Positions 1-5,855 of a stretch of DNA of 8,396 nt are shown here, piece after piece. The stretch is taken from NCBI GenBank assembly GCA_016875645.1, contig VGPE01000114.1, positions 1 to 8,396 on the forward strand, written 5' to 3'. The notes beneath the pieces were generated by a model that saw only the letters and a program-made list of their open reading frames with translations, was not told where the DNA came from and searched no databases. Position 1 is the stretch's first letter. Every line of letters begins with the position of its first letter. The position numbers and the translations under genes are program-made. This stretch comes from Chloroflexota bacterium (lineage in GTDB: Bacteria > Chloroflexota > Limnocylindria > Limnocylindrales > CSP1-4).

Positions 1-25
1 GTCTTGGTGCGCATACCAGATTCTC

Positions 26-41
26 CCACCCGCCCGGGTGG
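26..41. repeat. Short perfect inverted repeat upstream of the YbjN-like gene
   Basis: The sequence CCACCCGCCCGGGTGG has 7-base arms around a 2-base centre. It sits about 30 bases upstream of the candidate -10 box at 71-76, so it overlaps the expected -35 region and could be an operator. It has no following T-run on the plus strand, so it does not look like a standard terminator. GC-rich palindromes of this size also arise by chance in DNA of this composition. Confidence 0.3.
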
Positions 42-70
42 CCCCGCTGGCCGATACCGACACACGCTCC

Positions 71-76
71 TAGACT
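71..76 (+). promoter_or_regulatory. Candidate -10 box (TAGACT) for a leaderless transcript
   Basis: TAGACT fits the TANNNT -10 pattern and ends seven bases before the ATG at 84. Transcription would then start at or beside the start codon, giving a leaderless mRNA; this agrees with the lack of any Shine-Dalgarno before that ATG. No TTGACA-like -35 is visible at the usual distance. The following CGC (77-79) is shared with three other candidate boxes in this window. Confidence 0.45.
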
Positions 77-83
77 CGCCCTC

Positions 84-617
84 ATGTCACGGTCCCCGTC
101 GACGACGACCCCGACACCCGTCCTTGTCGACGGCTGGCTGGCCGAACTGGGCCTCGAGCCACACGAGCGAGTCGAGCGTGCGGGCATCACCTCCTGGGAC
201 CTCCGGCTCGACGGCCTGCGCCGCTTCGACATCCAATTGACGCTCATCCTGGACCCCGCGCTCGGGCTGATCGTCTGGGTCCACTTCGCCCCGCCGATCA
301 TGGACAGCTACCGCCGCTCCTACCGCAAGCTGCTTCACTGGAACGACGACTACCCGTTCGTGAAGTTCAGCCTTGCGGCCGACGAACGGCCGATCCTGAC
401 GACGGAACTGCCCCCGGCCATGGTCACTCGCGACGAGCTGGGCTTTGCGATCGCTCGACTCCTCACGATCTGCGACCAGCTGCTGGAGGAATCGGCAGGC
501 TGGCTCTGGATCGGCGGCCGCATGCCGGACCATGGCGACCGGATCGGGCGGAACGCTGCCCTGTTCGCGCGCTATGCGGACCGGCTTGCCGAGTTGGCGG
601 AGCCGGCCCAGGAGTGA
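84..617 (+). CDS. YbjN-like domain protein
   Basis: This gene encodes a 177-residue soluble protein with no signal peptide or membrane segment. The middle and C-terminal parts resemble YbjN-family proteins (type III secretion-chaperone-like fold). There is an alternating beta region around residues 50-75 (DIQLTLILDPALGLIVWVHF), then a helix with LLHWNDDYPFVKF, a strand with ILTTELP near 115, and a C-terminal helix rich in Leu, Ile and Cys (FAIARLLTICDQLLEES). YbjN-like domains are small alpha/beta proteins, often described as putative regulators or chaperone-like; their biochemical role is poorly defined. The ATG at 84 is chosen because the family-like region needs most of the frame and the TAGACT box lies just upstream. 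No catalytic motif is visible. I am fairly sure of the gene, less sure of the family, which was recognised by eye. Confidence 0.8.
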   Translation: MSRSPSTTTPTPVLVDGWLAELGLEPHERVERAGITSWDLRLDGLRRFDIQLTLILDPALGLIVWVHFAPPIMDSYRRSYRKLLHWNDDYPFVKFSLAADERPILTTELPPAMVTRDELGFAIARLLTICDQLLEESAGWLWIGGRMPDHGDRIGRNAALFARYADRLAELAEPAQE

Positions 618-656
618 CCCCGGCTGTCGGGAGCTCGAGGGGTTCGGCGGCGGAGC

Positions 657-677
657 GCCGGCCAGCTGCGGGCCGGC
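657..677. repeat. GC-only hairpin between the YbjN-like and TPR genes
   Basis: Perfect 7-base arms (GCCGGCC and GGCCGGC) surround a 7-base loop in the 98-base gap between the two genes. It could end transcription of the YbjN-like gene, but no T-run follows, so an intrinsic terminator is not shown. A chance palindrome is quite possible at this base composition. Confidence 0.25.
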
Positions 678-715
678 CGCGGGCGACATCTGCGCGGCCG
701 TGCCACCATTCGGGG

Positions 716-1213
716 ATGGATGCGGAGCGGGCCCCGGCCCCCGACGAGGGCATCGACCCGCGCGAATCGGCCTACGGGCTGCTCCAGCGCGGCCAGAACC
801 TCATGCGCGGGCGACATTACGCCCAGGCTGCGACCGTCCTGGGGCGTGCCGCCCGGATCGAGCCCGGCAAGGGCTCCATTCTCGAGGCGCTCGGCCGGGC
901 CTACTACAACAGCGGCCAGCACGCGGCGGCGGCAGAGACGTTCCGCGGGCTGCTCGAGGTGGATCCCTCGGCGCACTACGCCCACTACGCGTTGGGCCAG
1001 AGCCTCAAGCAGCTGGGCCGCGCGAAGGAGGCCCGGACGCACCTGCGCCTGGCGTGCGCCCTCAGCCCGGGCAGCCGGCTGTACGAGTCTGCCCTCAAGC
1101 GATTGGGGCCCGCGCCCGGCGAGCCGCCGACCGCGGTCGGGCCGCTCGCCGGAGAGGCCCCGCCGGCTGCGGACGGGCCGCCGGTTGCGGAGGATCCGCC
1201 GGCTCTCAGCTGA
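716..1213 (+). CDS. Small tetratricopeptide-repeat (TPR) protein
   Basis: The product is a 165-residue protein built from about three TPR units at residues ~15-48, 49-82 and 83-116. They show the usual small/large residue pattern: LLQRGQNLMRGRHYAQAATVLGRA, then ALGRAYYNSGQHAAAAETFRGLLEVDPS, then ALGQSLKQLGRAKEARTHLRLACALSP. TPR proteins are helical scaffolds for protein-protein contacts; the partner is unknown. After about residue 125 comes a disordered Pro/Ala/Gly tail with degenerate PP-containing repeats. An in-frame ATG exists at 614, but the 34 residues it adds are Arg/Ala-rich and unlike a TPR, so the ATG at 716 is preferred. No Shine-Dalgarno is visible before either. The 3' end overlaps the convergent Nudix gene by eight bases. 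Confidence 0.82.
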   Translation: MDAERAPAPDEGIDPRESAYGLLQRGQNLMRGRHYAQAATVLGRAARIEPGKGSILEALGRAYYNSGQHAAAAETFRGLLEVDPSAHYAHYALGQSLKQLGRAKEARTHLRLACALSPGSRLYESALKRLGPAPGEPPTAVGPLAGEAPPAADGPPVAEDPPALS

Positions 1214-1922
1214 GGCGGTCGCGTCCGCCCGGCGCTGGAGCCTCTGGCCGGTCCGCTCCGGCCCGTTCCTGATCGAGTCCCGCTTCGGGCTCGATGCGAT
1301 CGCGAAGCCGGCTCAGCCAGAGCAGTCCGATCAGGGTCTTCGCGTCGTGGATCTCGCCGGCCTCGGCCATCGCAAGGGCCACGCGCCAGGGCAGTGAGAC
1401 GAGATGCAGCCGCTCGTCCTCGTCTGGGCCGCGCCGGCCGCCGTCCTCGGCGCCGACGTCTTCGACGCGCCGCAGGCCCGTGGCGAGATAGAGGTGCATC
1501 AGCTCCGTCGCGAACCCGGGCGCGGTCCAGAAGGAGGTCAAGAGCTCCCACGATCCGGCGCGATAGCCTGTCTCCTCCTCCAGTTCCCGGCGGGCCGCGG
1601 TCGCGTGCTGCTCCACGCCGTGGCCGTCGGGGGCCGGGTCGAGCGTCCCGGCCGGGATCTCGAGCAGGACCTGGCCGGCCGGGTGGCGGTACTGGCGGAC
1701 CAGCAGGAGGTTGTCCTCGTCGTCAATGGCCAGGATGGCCACGGCCCCCGGATGGCCGCAGACGTCACGGGTCGCGTCCGAGCCGTCGGCTCGCCGGACG
1801 CGATCGATGCGGAACGTCAGGTAGCGCCCCTGATGGAGGACGTGCGAGTCGACGAGCTGTTCTCGGAGGGCGCCGTCGCCGGAGACGTCGTCGGCCTCTC
1901 GCTCCGGGGGGCGGTCGCTCAT
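1206..1922 (-). CDS. Nudix hydrolase, ADP-ribose pyrophosphatase-like
   Basis: This 238-residue cytoplasmic enzyme probably cleaves ADP-ribose or a related nucleoside diphosphate to AMP plus a phosphosugar, using divalent metal. The Nudix box is clear: G92 of EIPAGTLD, then E104, then RELEEETGY at 112-120 with metal-binding E113, E116 and E117. P135 lies 16 residues after G119, a position associated with ADP-ribose pyrophosphatases. The N-terminal beta region (HQGRYLTFRIDRV, about 30-42) and LLLVRQYRHPAGQVLLEIPAG are also typical of that subgroup. The loop between G92 and E104 is 11 residues rather than the canonical five. A charged, Gly/Asp-rich insertion near 155-170 and a disordered C-terminal tail are extra. 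The start ATG overlaps the stop of a small upstream ORF as ATGA. The family is secure; the exact substrate is not. Confidence 0.9.
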   Translation of the reverse strand: MSDRPPEREADDVSGDGALREQLVDSHVLHQGRYLTFRIDRVRRADGSDATRDVCGHPGAVAILAIDDEDNLLLVRQYRHPAGQVLLEIPAGTLDPAPDGHGVEQHATAARRELEEETGYRAGSWELLTSFWTAPGFATELMHLYLATGLRRVEDVGAEDGGRRGPDEDERLHLVSLPWRVALAMAEAGEIHDAKTLIGLLWLSRLRDRIEPEAGLDQERAGADRPEAPAPGGRDRLS

Positions 1923-2044
1923 GTGGCCGCCACAAGGCCCCTGGCCTCGAGCGCGACTCGGGACCTGGTGTCGAATGGCATGGCCGCGATGTCCCGATCG
2001 ACGATCTGGACGTGCGGCCGGATCGCGACCCGGCCGTAGCTCAT
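1919..2044 (-). CDS. Candidate small protein upstream of, and coupled to, the Nudix gene
   Basis: This is a 41-residue ORF (starts MSYGRVAIRPHVQ, ends EARGLVAAT) whose TGA overlaps the Nudix ATG as ATGA, the pattern of translational coupling. Nearly all its codons end in G or C, like the real genes here. AGGA lies only three bases before the ATG, closer than ideal. A ten-codon ORF beginning at 2073 (MIRVTFEQDR) ends in an ATGA overlap with this ORF's start. The two pieces may therefore be one roughly 50-residue protein broken by a one-base deletion near 2044. No family is recognised and no motif is visible. In a GC-rich genome, chance ORFs also look codon-biased, so this is only a candidate. 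Confidence 0.35.
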   Translation of the reverse strand: MSYGRVAIRPHVQIVDRDIAAMPFDTRSRVALEARGLVAAT

Positions 2045-2106
2045 CGGTCCTGCTCGAAGGTGACCCTGATCATCCGCCGGCCGATCCCACCGCGTGCGAA
2101 GTCGCG

Positions 2107-2112
2107 ATGCTA
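2107..2112 (-). promoter_or_regulatory. Candidate -10 box (TAGCAT) for the Nudix transcript
   Basis: Read on the minus strand this is TGCTAGCATCGC, a TANNNT box with the TG of an extended -10 one base upstream. It would place the transcription start near 2100, ahead of the small ORFs and the Nudix gene. The box matches the TAGNNTCGC pattern seen at the other candidate promoters. No -35 consensus is visible. Confidence 0.35.
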
Positions 2113-2216
2113 GCACCGCCCGGGCCTGGCACCGGCCAGGTGAACGTCACGCCGTCCGTGGCGCAAGTCGACGCTCGGCCAGTGTGCGGCGGCGGGCTCG
2201 CGGCCGACGGACCGGG

Positions 2217-2222
2217 TAGGAT
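2217..2222 (+). promoter_or_regulatory. Candidate -10 box (TAGGAT) for the hydrolase lipoprotein
   Basis: TAGGATCGC lies in the 230-base divergent gap (2045-2274) and would start transcription near 2229, giving a leader of about 46 bases that contains the GGAGGA ribosome-binding site at 2262-2267. No -35 consensus is seen. The rest of the gap shows nothing else I can name. Confidence 0.38.
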
Positions 2223-2274
2223 CGCCGCGCTCGGCGGGCGAAGGCTCGCCCCAGGCCACCCGGAGGACCGCGCG

Positions 2275-3864
2275 ATCCGCCTGCTCACGTGCTTCCCGAT
2301 CCTCGCGCTTGCGCTCGTCGTCGCGGCGTGCCAGTCGAGCAGCGGATCGCCGACGCCGGCCATCACGATCCCGCTGCCCACGCCATCGATCGCCTCGACG
2401 CCGAGGCCGACCGCGGCGGTCACTCCCCGAACCACGACCACAGCCAGTCCGCGCCCGACCTCCGGCGGCAGCGCGGTGCCCAGTGCGTCGCCCCGTGCGA
2501 CAGGCGGCCCGCGGGCGACCCCATCCGGCGCACCGTCCGCCAACGCGTCGGCTCTGCCTCCCTCGCGGCTCGACTGGAAGCCCTGCGGGGGCAGCATGGA
2601 GTGCGCCACGCTGAATGTTCCGCTCGACGCGATCAATCCGGTCGGCTCCCCGACCATCAAGATCGCGCTCGTCCGACTGCCGGCCAGCGGGCCCGGACGG
2701 CGGATCGGCTCGCTGCTGGTGAACCCGGGCGGACCCGGTGCCTCGGGCGCGTCGTTCGTGCGCGATAACGCAACCGCGCTCTTCTCGGTGGATCTGCGGG
2801 CGCGTTTCGACATCGTGGGCTTCGATCCCCGAGGCGTCGGCGAAAGCACGCCGATCGAATGCGTCGACGACGCGACGCTCGACCGGCTCAATGCGAACGA
2901 CCCGACGCCCGACGACGCCGCCGAGCGGCAGGCCCTGATCGACGGGGCACGCGAGTTCGCGGCCGCATGCCAGCGTCGCAGCGGCGAGCTGTTGCCGTTC
3001 ATGTCCACCGAGCAGGCGGCGCGCGACATGGAGCGCATCCGCATCACGCTGGGCGAGGAGCAGATCAGCTACCTCGGGTTCTCGTACGGGACCTTCCTCG
3101 GCGCGACATACGCGAACCTGTTCCCGACGCGTGTCCGGGCGTTCGTGCTCGACGGCGCCGTCGATCCGATCCAGGGCTTCCAGCAGAGCCTCGAGACCCA
3201 GGGGAAGGGCTTCGCGGACGCGCTGGAGCGGTTCCTCGCGAACTGCGAGAGCGTGGCTGCCTGCTTTTTCAACGGCGGCCGCGATGTCCGGACCGCATTC
3301 GACGCGCTCATGAAACAGATCGACGCCGAGCCGCTGCCGGCCCTGGCCATCGACGATCCGCGCCCGGTCGGGCCGGGTGAAGCCTTCACCGGCGTGCTCT
3401 CCGCGCTGTACGACCGCGGCAGCTGGTCGATCCTGGCCCAGGGACTGGAACTCGCTCGCCGCGGGGACGGCTCGCTGCTGCTGCTGCTCGCGGATTCGTA
3501 CAACCGCCGCGGCCCGGACGGCCGGTACGAGAACATCGCGGCGGCCAACAACGCTGTGAACTGCGCCGATTACGTGGTGCCGACCGACGTGGCTGCCTAC
3601 GACGCGATGGTGCCACGGCTCGAGGCGATCGCGCCCCGCTTCGGCGAGGCGATCGCCTACAGCGGCCTCGCCTGCGCCTTCTGGCCCGTGCATCCGGACG
3701 CCTGGGCCGAGAAGCTCGCGAGCACCCTCGAAAGCGGGATCCTGCTGACCTACGAGGGCGAGGGCCACACCGCGTACGGCGGCAAGAGCGCCTGCATCGA
3801 CGGCGCGATCGACCGCTACCTGATCGACCTCGCCCTGCCTCCGGACGGGACGCGCTGCACCTGA
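2275..3864 (+). CDS. Secreted lipoprotein alpha/beta-hydrolase of the SlpD/tripeptidyl-aminopeptidase family, lacking the catalytic-Asp segment
   Basis: Counting from 2275, the product is about 529 residues. A lipoprotein signal (RLLTCFPILALALVVAAC) puts the lipidated Cys at 19, followed by a Pro/Thr/Ser-rich linker to about residue 95. The hydrolase core shows NPGGPGASG (oxyanion region), FDPRGVGES, the nucleophile elbow GFSYG with S270, and the His motif GEGHTAYG with H498. The family contains exported serine peptidases that release N-terminal peptides. In relatives, a strand ending in a GxxxDPATP-like motif with the catalytic Asp lies between CxxWPV and WAExLAxxL. Here WPV (470-472) is followed almost directly by HPDAWAEKL, so about 25-30 residues seem absent. 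The start is uncertain: GGAGGA at 2262-2267 is ideally spaced from 2275, but that codon is ATC. Upstream ATG (2107) or GTG (2182) starts would add an odd Gly/Arg-rich leader before the signal peptide. Confidence 0.82.
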   Translation: MRLLTCFPILALALVVAACQSSSGSPTPAITIPLPTPSIASTPRPTAAVTPRTTTTASPRPTSGGSAVPSASPRATGGPRATPSGAPSANASALPPSRLDWKPCGGSMECATLNVPLDAINPVGSPTIKIALVRLPASGPGRRIGSLLVNPGGPGASGASFVRDNATALFSVDLRARFDIVGFDPRGVGESTPIECVDDATLDRLNANDPTPDDAAERQALIDGAREFAAACQRRSGELLPFMSTEQAARDMERIRITLGEEQISYLGFSYGTFLGATYANLFPTRVRAFVLDGAVDPIQGFQQSLETQGKGFADALERFLANCESVAACFFNGGRDVRTAFDALMKQIDAEPLPALAIDDPRPVGPGEAFTGVLSALYDRGSWSILAQGLELARRGDGSLLLLLADSYNRRGPDGRYENIAAANNAVNCADYVVPTDVAAYDAMVPRLEAIAPRFGEAIAYSGLACAFWPVHPDAWAEKLASTLESGILLTYEGEGHTAYGGKSACIDGAIDRYLIDLALPPDGTRCT

Positions 3865-3914
3865 CGTGGCCTGCCATGATCGGCGCGACGTGGCTGGAGC
3901 AGGAGGGCAGAAGG

Positions 3915-4939
3915 ATGACGGTCGGGATCGGGATCGTCGGGGCCGGCTTCATGAGCCGCACGTACGCCTACGGCATCCGGGAGCTGGTCCGCGGCGCGCG
4001 CTGCGTCGCGGTGACGGGCGGCAGCCGGGCCCCCGCGCTCGCCGCCGACTTCGGGCTCGTGCTCGAGCCGTCCCTCGATGCGATGCTGGCCCGCGATGAC
4101 GTGGATGTCGTCCTGCTCGGATCACCGACACAGGTCCACCACGAGCAGACCCTTGCCGCGGCACGTACCGGCCGCCACGTCTTCACGGAGAAGCCGATTG
4201 CGGCGACCCTGCCCGAGATCGACGCGATGATCCGGGCCACGCGTGAGGCCCGGGTCCTCCTCTGGGTCAATGCCGTCAGCCGCTGGCGCAGAGGCGTCCG
4301 CATGGCGAAGGAACTGGTCGACTCGGGCGAGATCGGCGAGATCCGGATGGTCCGCCACACCTACGCGTTCCCGGCGACCGGCTACGCGGATCCGGACCAC
4401 TGGAGCAACCAGCCGGGTGCCGGCAGCCCCTTCCTCGACCAGGGGGCCCACTGCAACGACCTCATCCGCTGGTCCGTCGGCGCCGACGCCGTGACCGCCT
4501 ACGCCCGCTACGCGAACTACACGCAGACCGTGCCCGACGGCCAGAGCGCCATGATCCCTACGCCTTCGAGAACGGGGTGATGTGCCAGATCTGGGCGAGC
4601 TACGAGTGGGCCTTTGCCCCCGAATCGGACAAGACGATCGATTACCTGTTCGTCGGGAGCCGGGGGACGATCGACGTCGGCTACAGGGGCGAGCTGCAGC
4701 TGCATCGCGGGAACGGCTGGGAGATCCTGTACGTCCATCCGCCGGTCCGCCAGCCCGACCCGGACATCCCGTTCGCGTATCCCTACGCGGAGCAGGTCCA
4801 GGACTTCGTCGACGCGATCCGCGACGGTCGCGAGCCCGAAGTCAATGGCGAGACTGCGCGCAAGGGGATCGAGATGGCGCTGGCAGCCGACCGGTCCGCC
4901 GCGACCGGCGACGTCGTCGCGCTGCCGCTCGCCGGCTGA
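3915..4939 (+). pseudogene. Gfo/Idh/MocA-family NAD(P)-dependent dehydrogenase, interrupted by a one-base frameshift
   Basis: The ATG at 3915 has AGGAGG eight bases upstream. The first frame gives the Rossmann N-terminus with GAGFMS (9-14), the EKP motif with catalytic K93, and GAHCND with H179 and D182, the usual Gfo/Idh/MocA active site. After ATGATC (4551-4556) the frame is lost and reaches TGA at 4578-4580. The homologous reading continues one frame over from TAC at 4559 (YAFENGVMCQIWASYEW) to the TGA at 4937-4939. Restoring one base at 4557-4558 gives about 341 residues, normal for the family, which oxidises or reduces sugars, inositols and related polyols. Both halves keep good codon use and conserved residues, so the lesion is recent or a sequencing error. 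The TGA also overlaps an ATG at 4580 (TGATG), so expression as two pieces is conceivable. The next gene begins two bases after the stop. Confidence 0.85.
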
Positions 4940-4941
4940 CC

Positions 4942-5376
4942 GTGAGCGCCGACCGGCAGCGGCTCGAGCCGGAGCGTCACTGGACGTGGCGGGGCGGACC
5001 TGCGTGGGGCCCGATCGCCCAGGGCTGGCGCGTGGGCAACCTCGTCTTCGTGGGCGGTCAGGTCGCGCTCGACGAGCACGGCCAGGTGATCGCTCCGGGC
5101 GACATCGAGACCCAGCCCCGGGAGGTCTACCGGAACATCGAGCGGGTCCTGGCGGAGGCCGGCGCGACGCTCGCGGACGTCGTGAAGATCACCTCGTACC
5201 TGGTGTGGGATGGCGAGCCGTCGGGCCCGGCGTTCGACGAGTTCTGGGTCAGGATGGCGACCGTTCGGGCGTCGTTCTTCGGCGCAGACGGGCCGAGCGG
5301 CACGGGCGTGGTCGTCCGGGCACTGGTCTACCCGGGGCTCGTCATCGAGGTCGAGGCGATCGCCGTCCTCGGCTGA
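4942..5376 (+). CDS. Rid-family (YjgF/YER057c/UK114) protein
   Basis: This is a 144-residue protein starting at GTG two bases after the dehydrogenase stop, so it is probably translated by reinitiation in the same operon; no Shine-Dalgarno is visible. Family features are the strand GNLVFVGGQVALDEHGQ (32-48), the helix QPREVYRNIERVLAEAGATLADVVKITSYL (58-87) and the C-terminal signature VYPGLVIEVEAIAV (129-142). Rid proteins form trimers; RidA itself hydrolyses reactive enamines and imines made by PLP enzymes. By eye, the Arg that holds the substrate carboxylate in RidA (Arg105 of E. coli) aligns with Gly or Thr around 120-122. That points to one of the other Rid subgroups, whose activity is less certain. 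The context suggests it handles a product of the neighbouring dehydrogenase. The 3' end overlaps the convergent second Rid gene by 49 bases. Confidence 0.88.
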   Translation: MSADRQRLEPERHWTWRGGPAWGPIAQGWRVGNLVFVGGQVALDEHGQVIAPGDIETQPREVYRNIERVLAEAGATLADVVKITSYLVWDGEPSGPAFDEFWVRMATVRASFFGADGPSGTGVVVRALVYPGLVIEVEAIAVLG

Positions 5377-5781
5377 TCGCCCGCAGGTGGCGCCGCGGTG
5401 ATGACTGCCTCGGCCTCGATCTCCACCTTCCAGCGTGGATCGAGCAGGCCCGCCACGATCACCATCGTCGCCGCCGGCCGCACGTCGGCGAAGACCTCGC
5501 CATGGGCCAGGCCGACGGCCTCCCAGTCTCGGGCGTCCACGAGGAACATCCGTGTCCGGACGACGTCCGCCTGCGACCCGCCAACCTGGGCCAGGGCGGT
5601 ACCGATGATCGCGAGGCACCGCCGCGCCTGGGCCCCGGGGTCGGGGTCCACCGAGCCGTCGGGCCAGATCGGCGCAGTGGCCTGCCACCAGCACGCGGTC
5701 CCCGGCGCGGATCGCCCGCGAGAACCCGATCCGCGGCTCATACGGAGAGCCCGACGACACCCGTACGCGATCGTCGACCAT
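5328..5781 (-). pseudogene. Second Rid-family protein, interrupted by a one-base frameshift
   Basis: The minus-strand ATG at 5781 has GGGAGGG six bases upstream. The first frame reads MVDDRVRVSSGSPYEPRIGF and on to RVLVAG. It then loses homology, and the correct reading resumes in another frame as TAPIWPDGSVDPDPGAQARR, followed by ADVVRTRMFLVDARDW and DPRWKVEIEAEAVI, a typical Rid C-terminus. The switch falls at 5679-5680, where one extra base in GGCCACT (expected GGC ACT) explains it. Removing it gives about 150 residues. The RidA-type substrate Arg appears to be absent here too (RPAATM in its place). A tail of about 23 residues after VEIEAEAV runs into the end of the other Rid gene. Apart from this indel the gene looks well kept, so sequencing error or very recent damage is more likely than long decay. 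Confidence 0.82.
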
Positions 5782-5802
5782 CGTTGGCCCTCCCGTCTGC
5801 GA

Positions 5803-5823
5803 GCATCGCCGCGCCCGCGATGC
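5803..5823. repeat. Inverted repeat in the divergent Rid/dehydrogenase intergenic region
   Basis: Arms GCATCGC (5803-5809) and GCGATGC (5817-5823) are perfectly complementary with a 7-base spacer. They lie inside the 74-base gap between the divergently read second Rid gene and the D-2-hydroxyacid dehydrogenase. The position, in the expected Rid leader and upstream of the dehydrogenase start, suits an operator for a regulator controlling both directions, or a leader hairpin. No regulator gene is present in this window, so the role is inferred from position only. Confidence 0.35.
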
Positions 5824-5844
5824 GGGGCCCGGCCCGATGATGCG

Positions 5845-5850
5845 ATCCTA
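5845..5850 (-). promoter_or_regulatory. Candidate -10 box (TAGGAT) for the second Rid gene
   Basis: On the minus strand this reads TAGGATCGC, the same nine bases as the candidate box at 2217-2225 on the plus strand. It would start transcription near 5838, giving a leader of about 57 bases that holds the inverted repeat at 5803-5823 and the GGGAGGG site. No -35 consensus is visible. A matching box for the dehydrogenase in the other direction is not clear. Confidence 0.38.
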
Positions 5851-5855
5851 GGGCC

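Noticed and set aside
614..715. Extended N-terminus for the TPR protein from the ATG at 614
   Set aside because: The extra 34 residues are Arg/Ala/Pro-rich, outside the TPR fold, with no ribosome-binding site to support them; the ATG at 716 fits the domain start.
2110..3768. A 552-codon open frame on the minus strand across the hydrolase gene
   Set aside because: It is Arg/Ala/Gly-rich with no family features, and the plus strand there has clear signal peptide and catalytic motifs. Such long antisense frames are usual in GC-rich DNA.
3876..3914. Earlier ATG at 3876 for the Gfo/Idh/MocA gene
   Set aside because: The Rossmann strand begins right after the ATG at 3915, which has AGGAGG at ideal spacing; the earlier start would run through that site.
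4551..4582. Programmed ribosomal frameshifting in the dehydrogenase
   Set aside because: There is no slippery heptamer, no obvious stimulatory stem or upstream Shine-Dalgarno-like element, and the family is not known to use recoding; an indel is simpler.
4614..5840. A 408-codon plus-strand open frame across the Rid genes
   Set aside because: Its translation is low-complexity Arg/Ser-rich sequence and overlaps recognisable genes on both strands; it is a GC-rich shadow.
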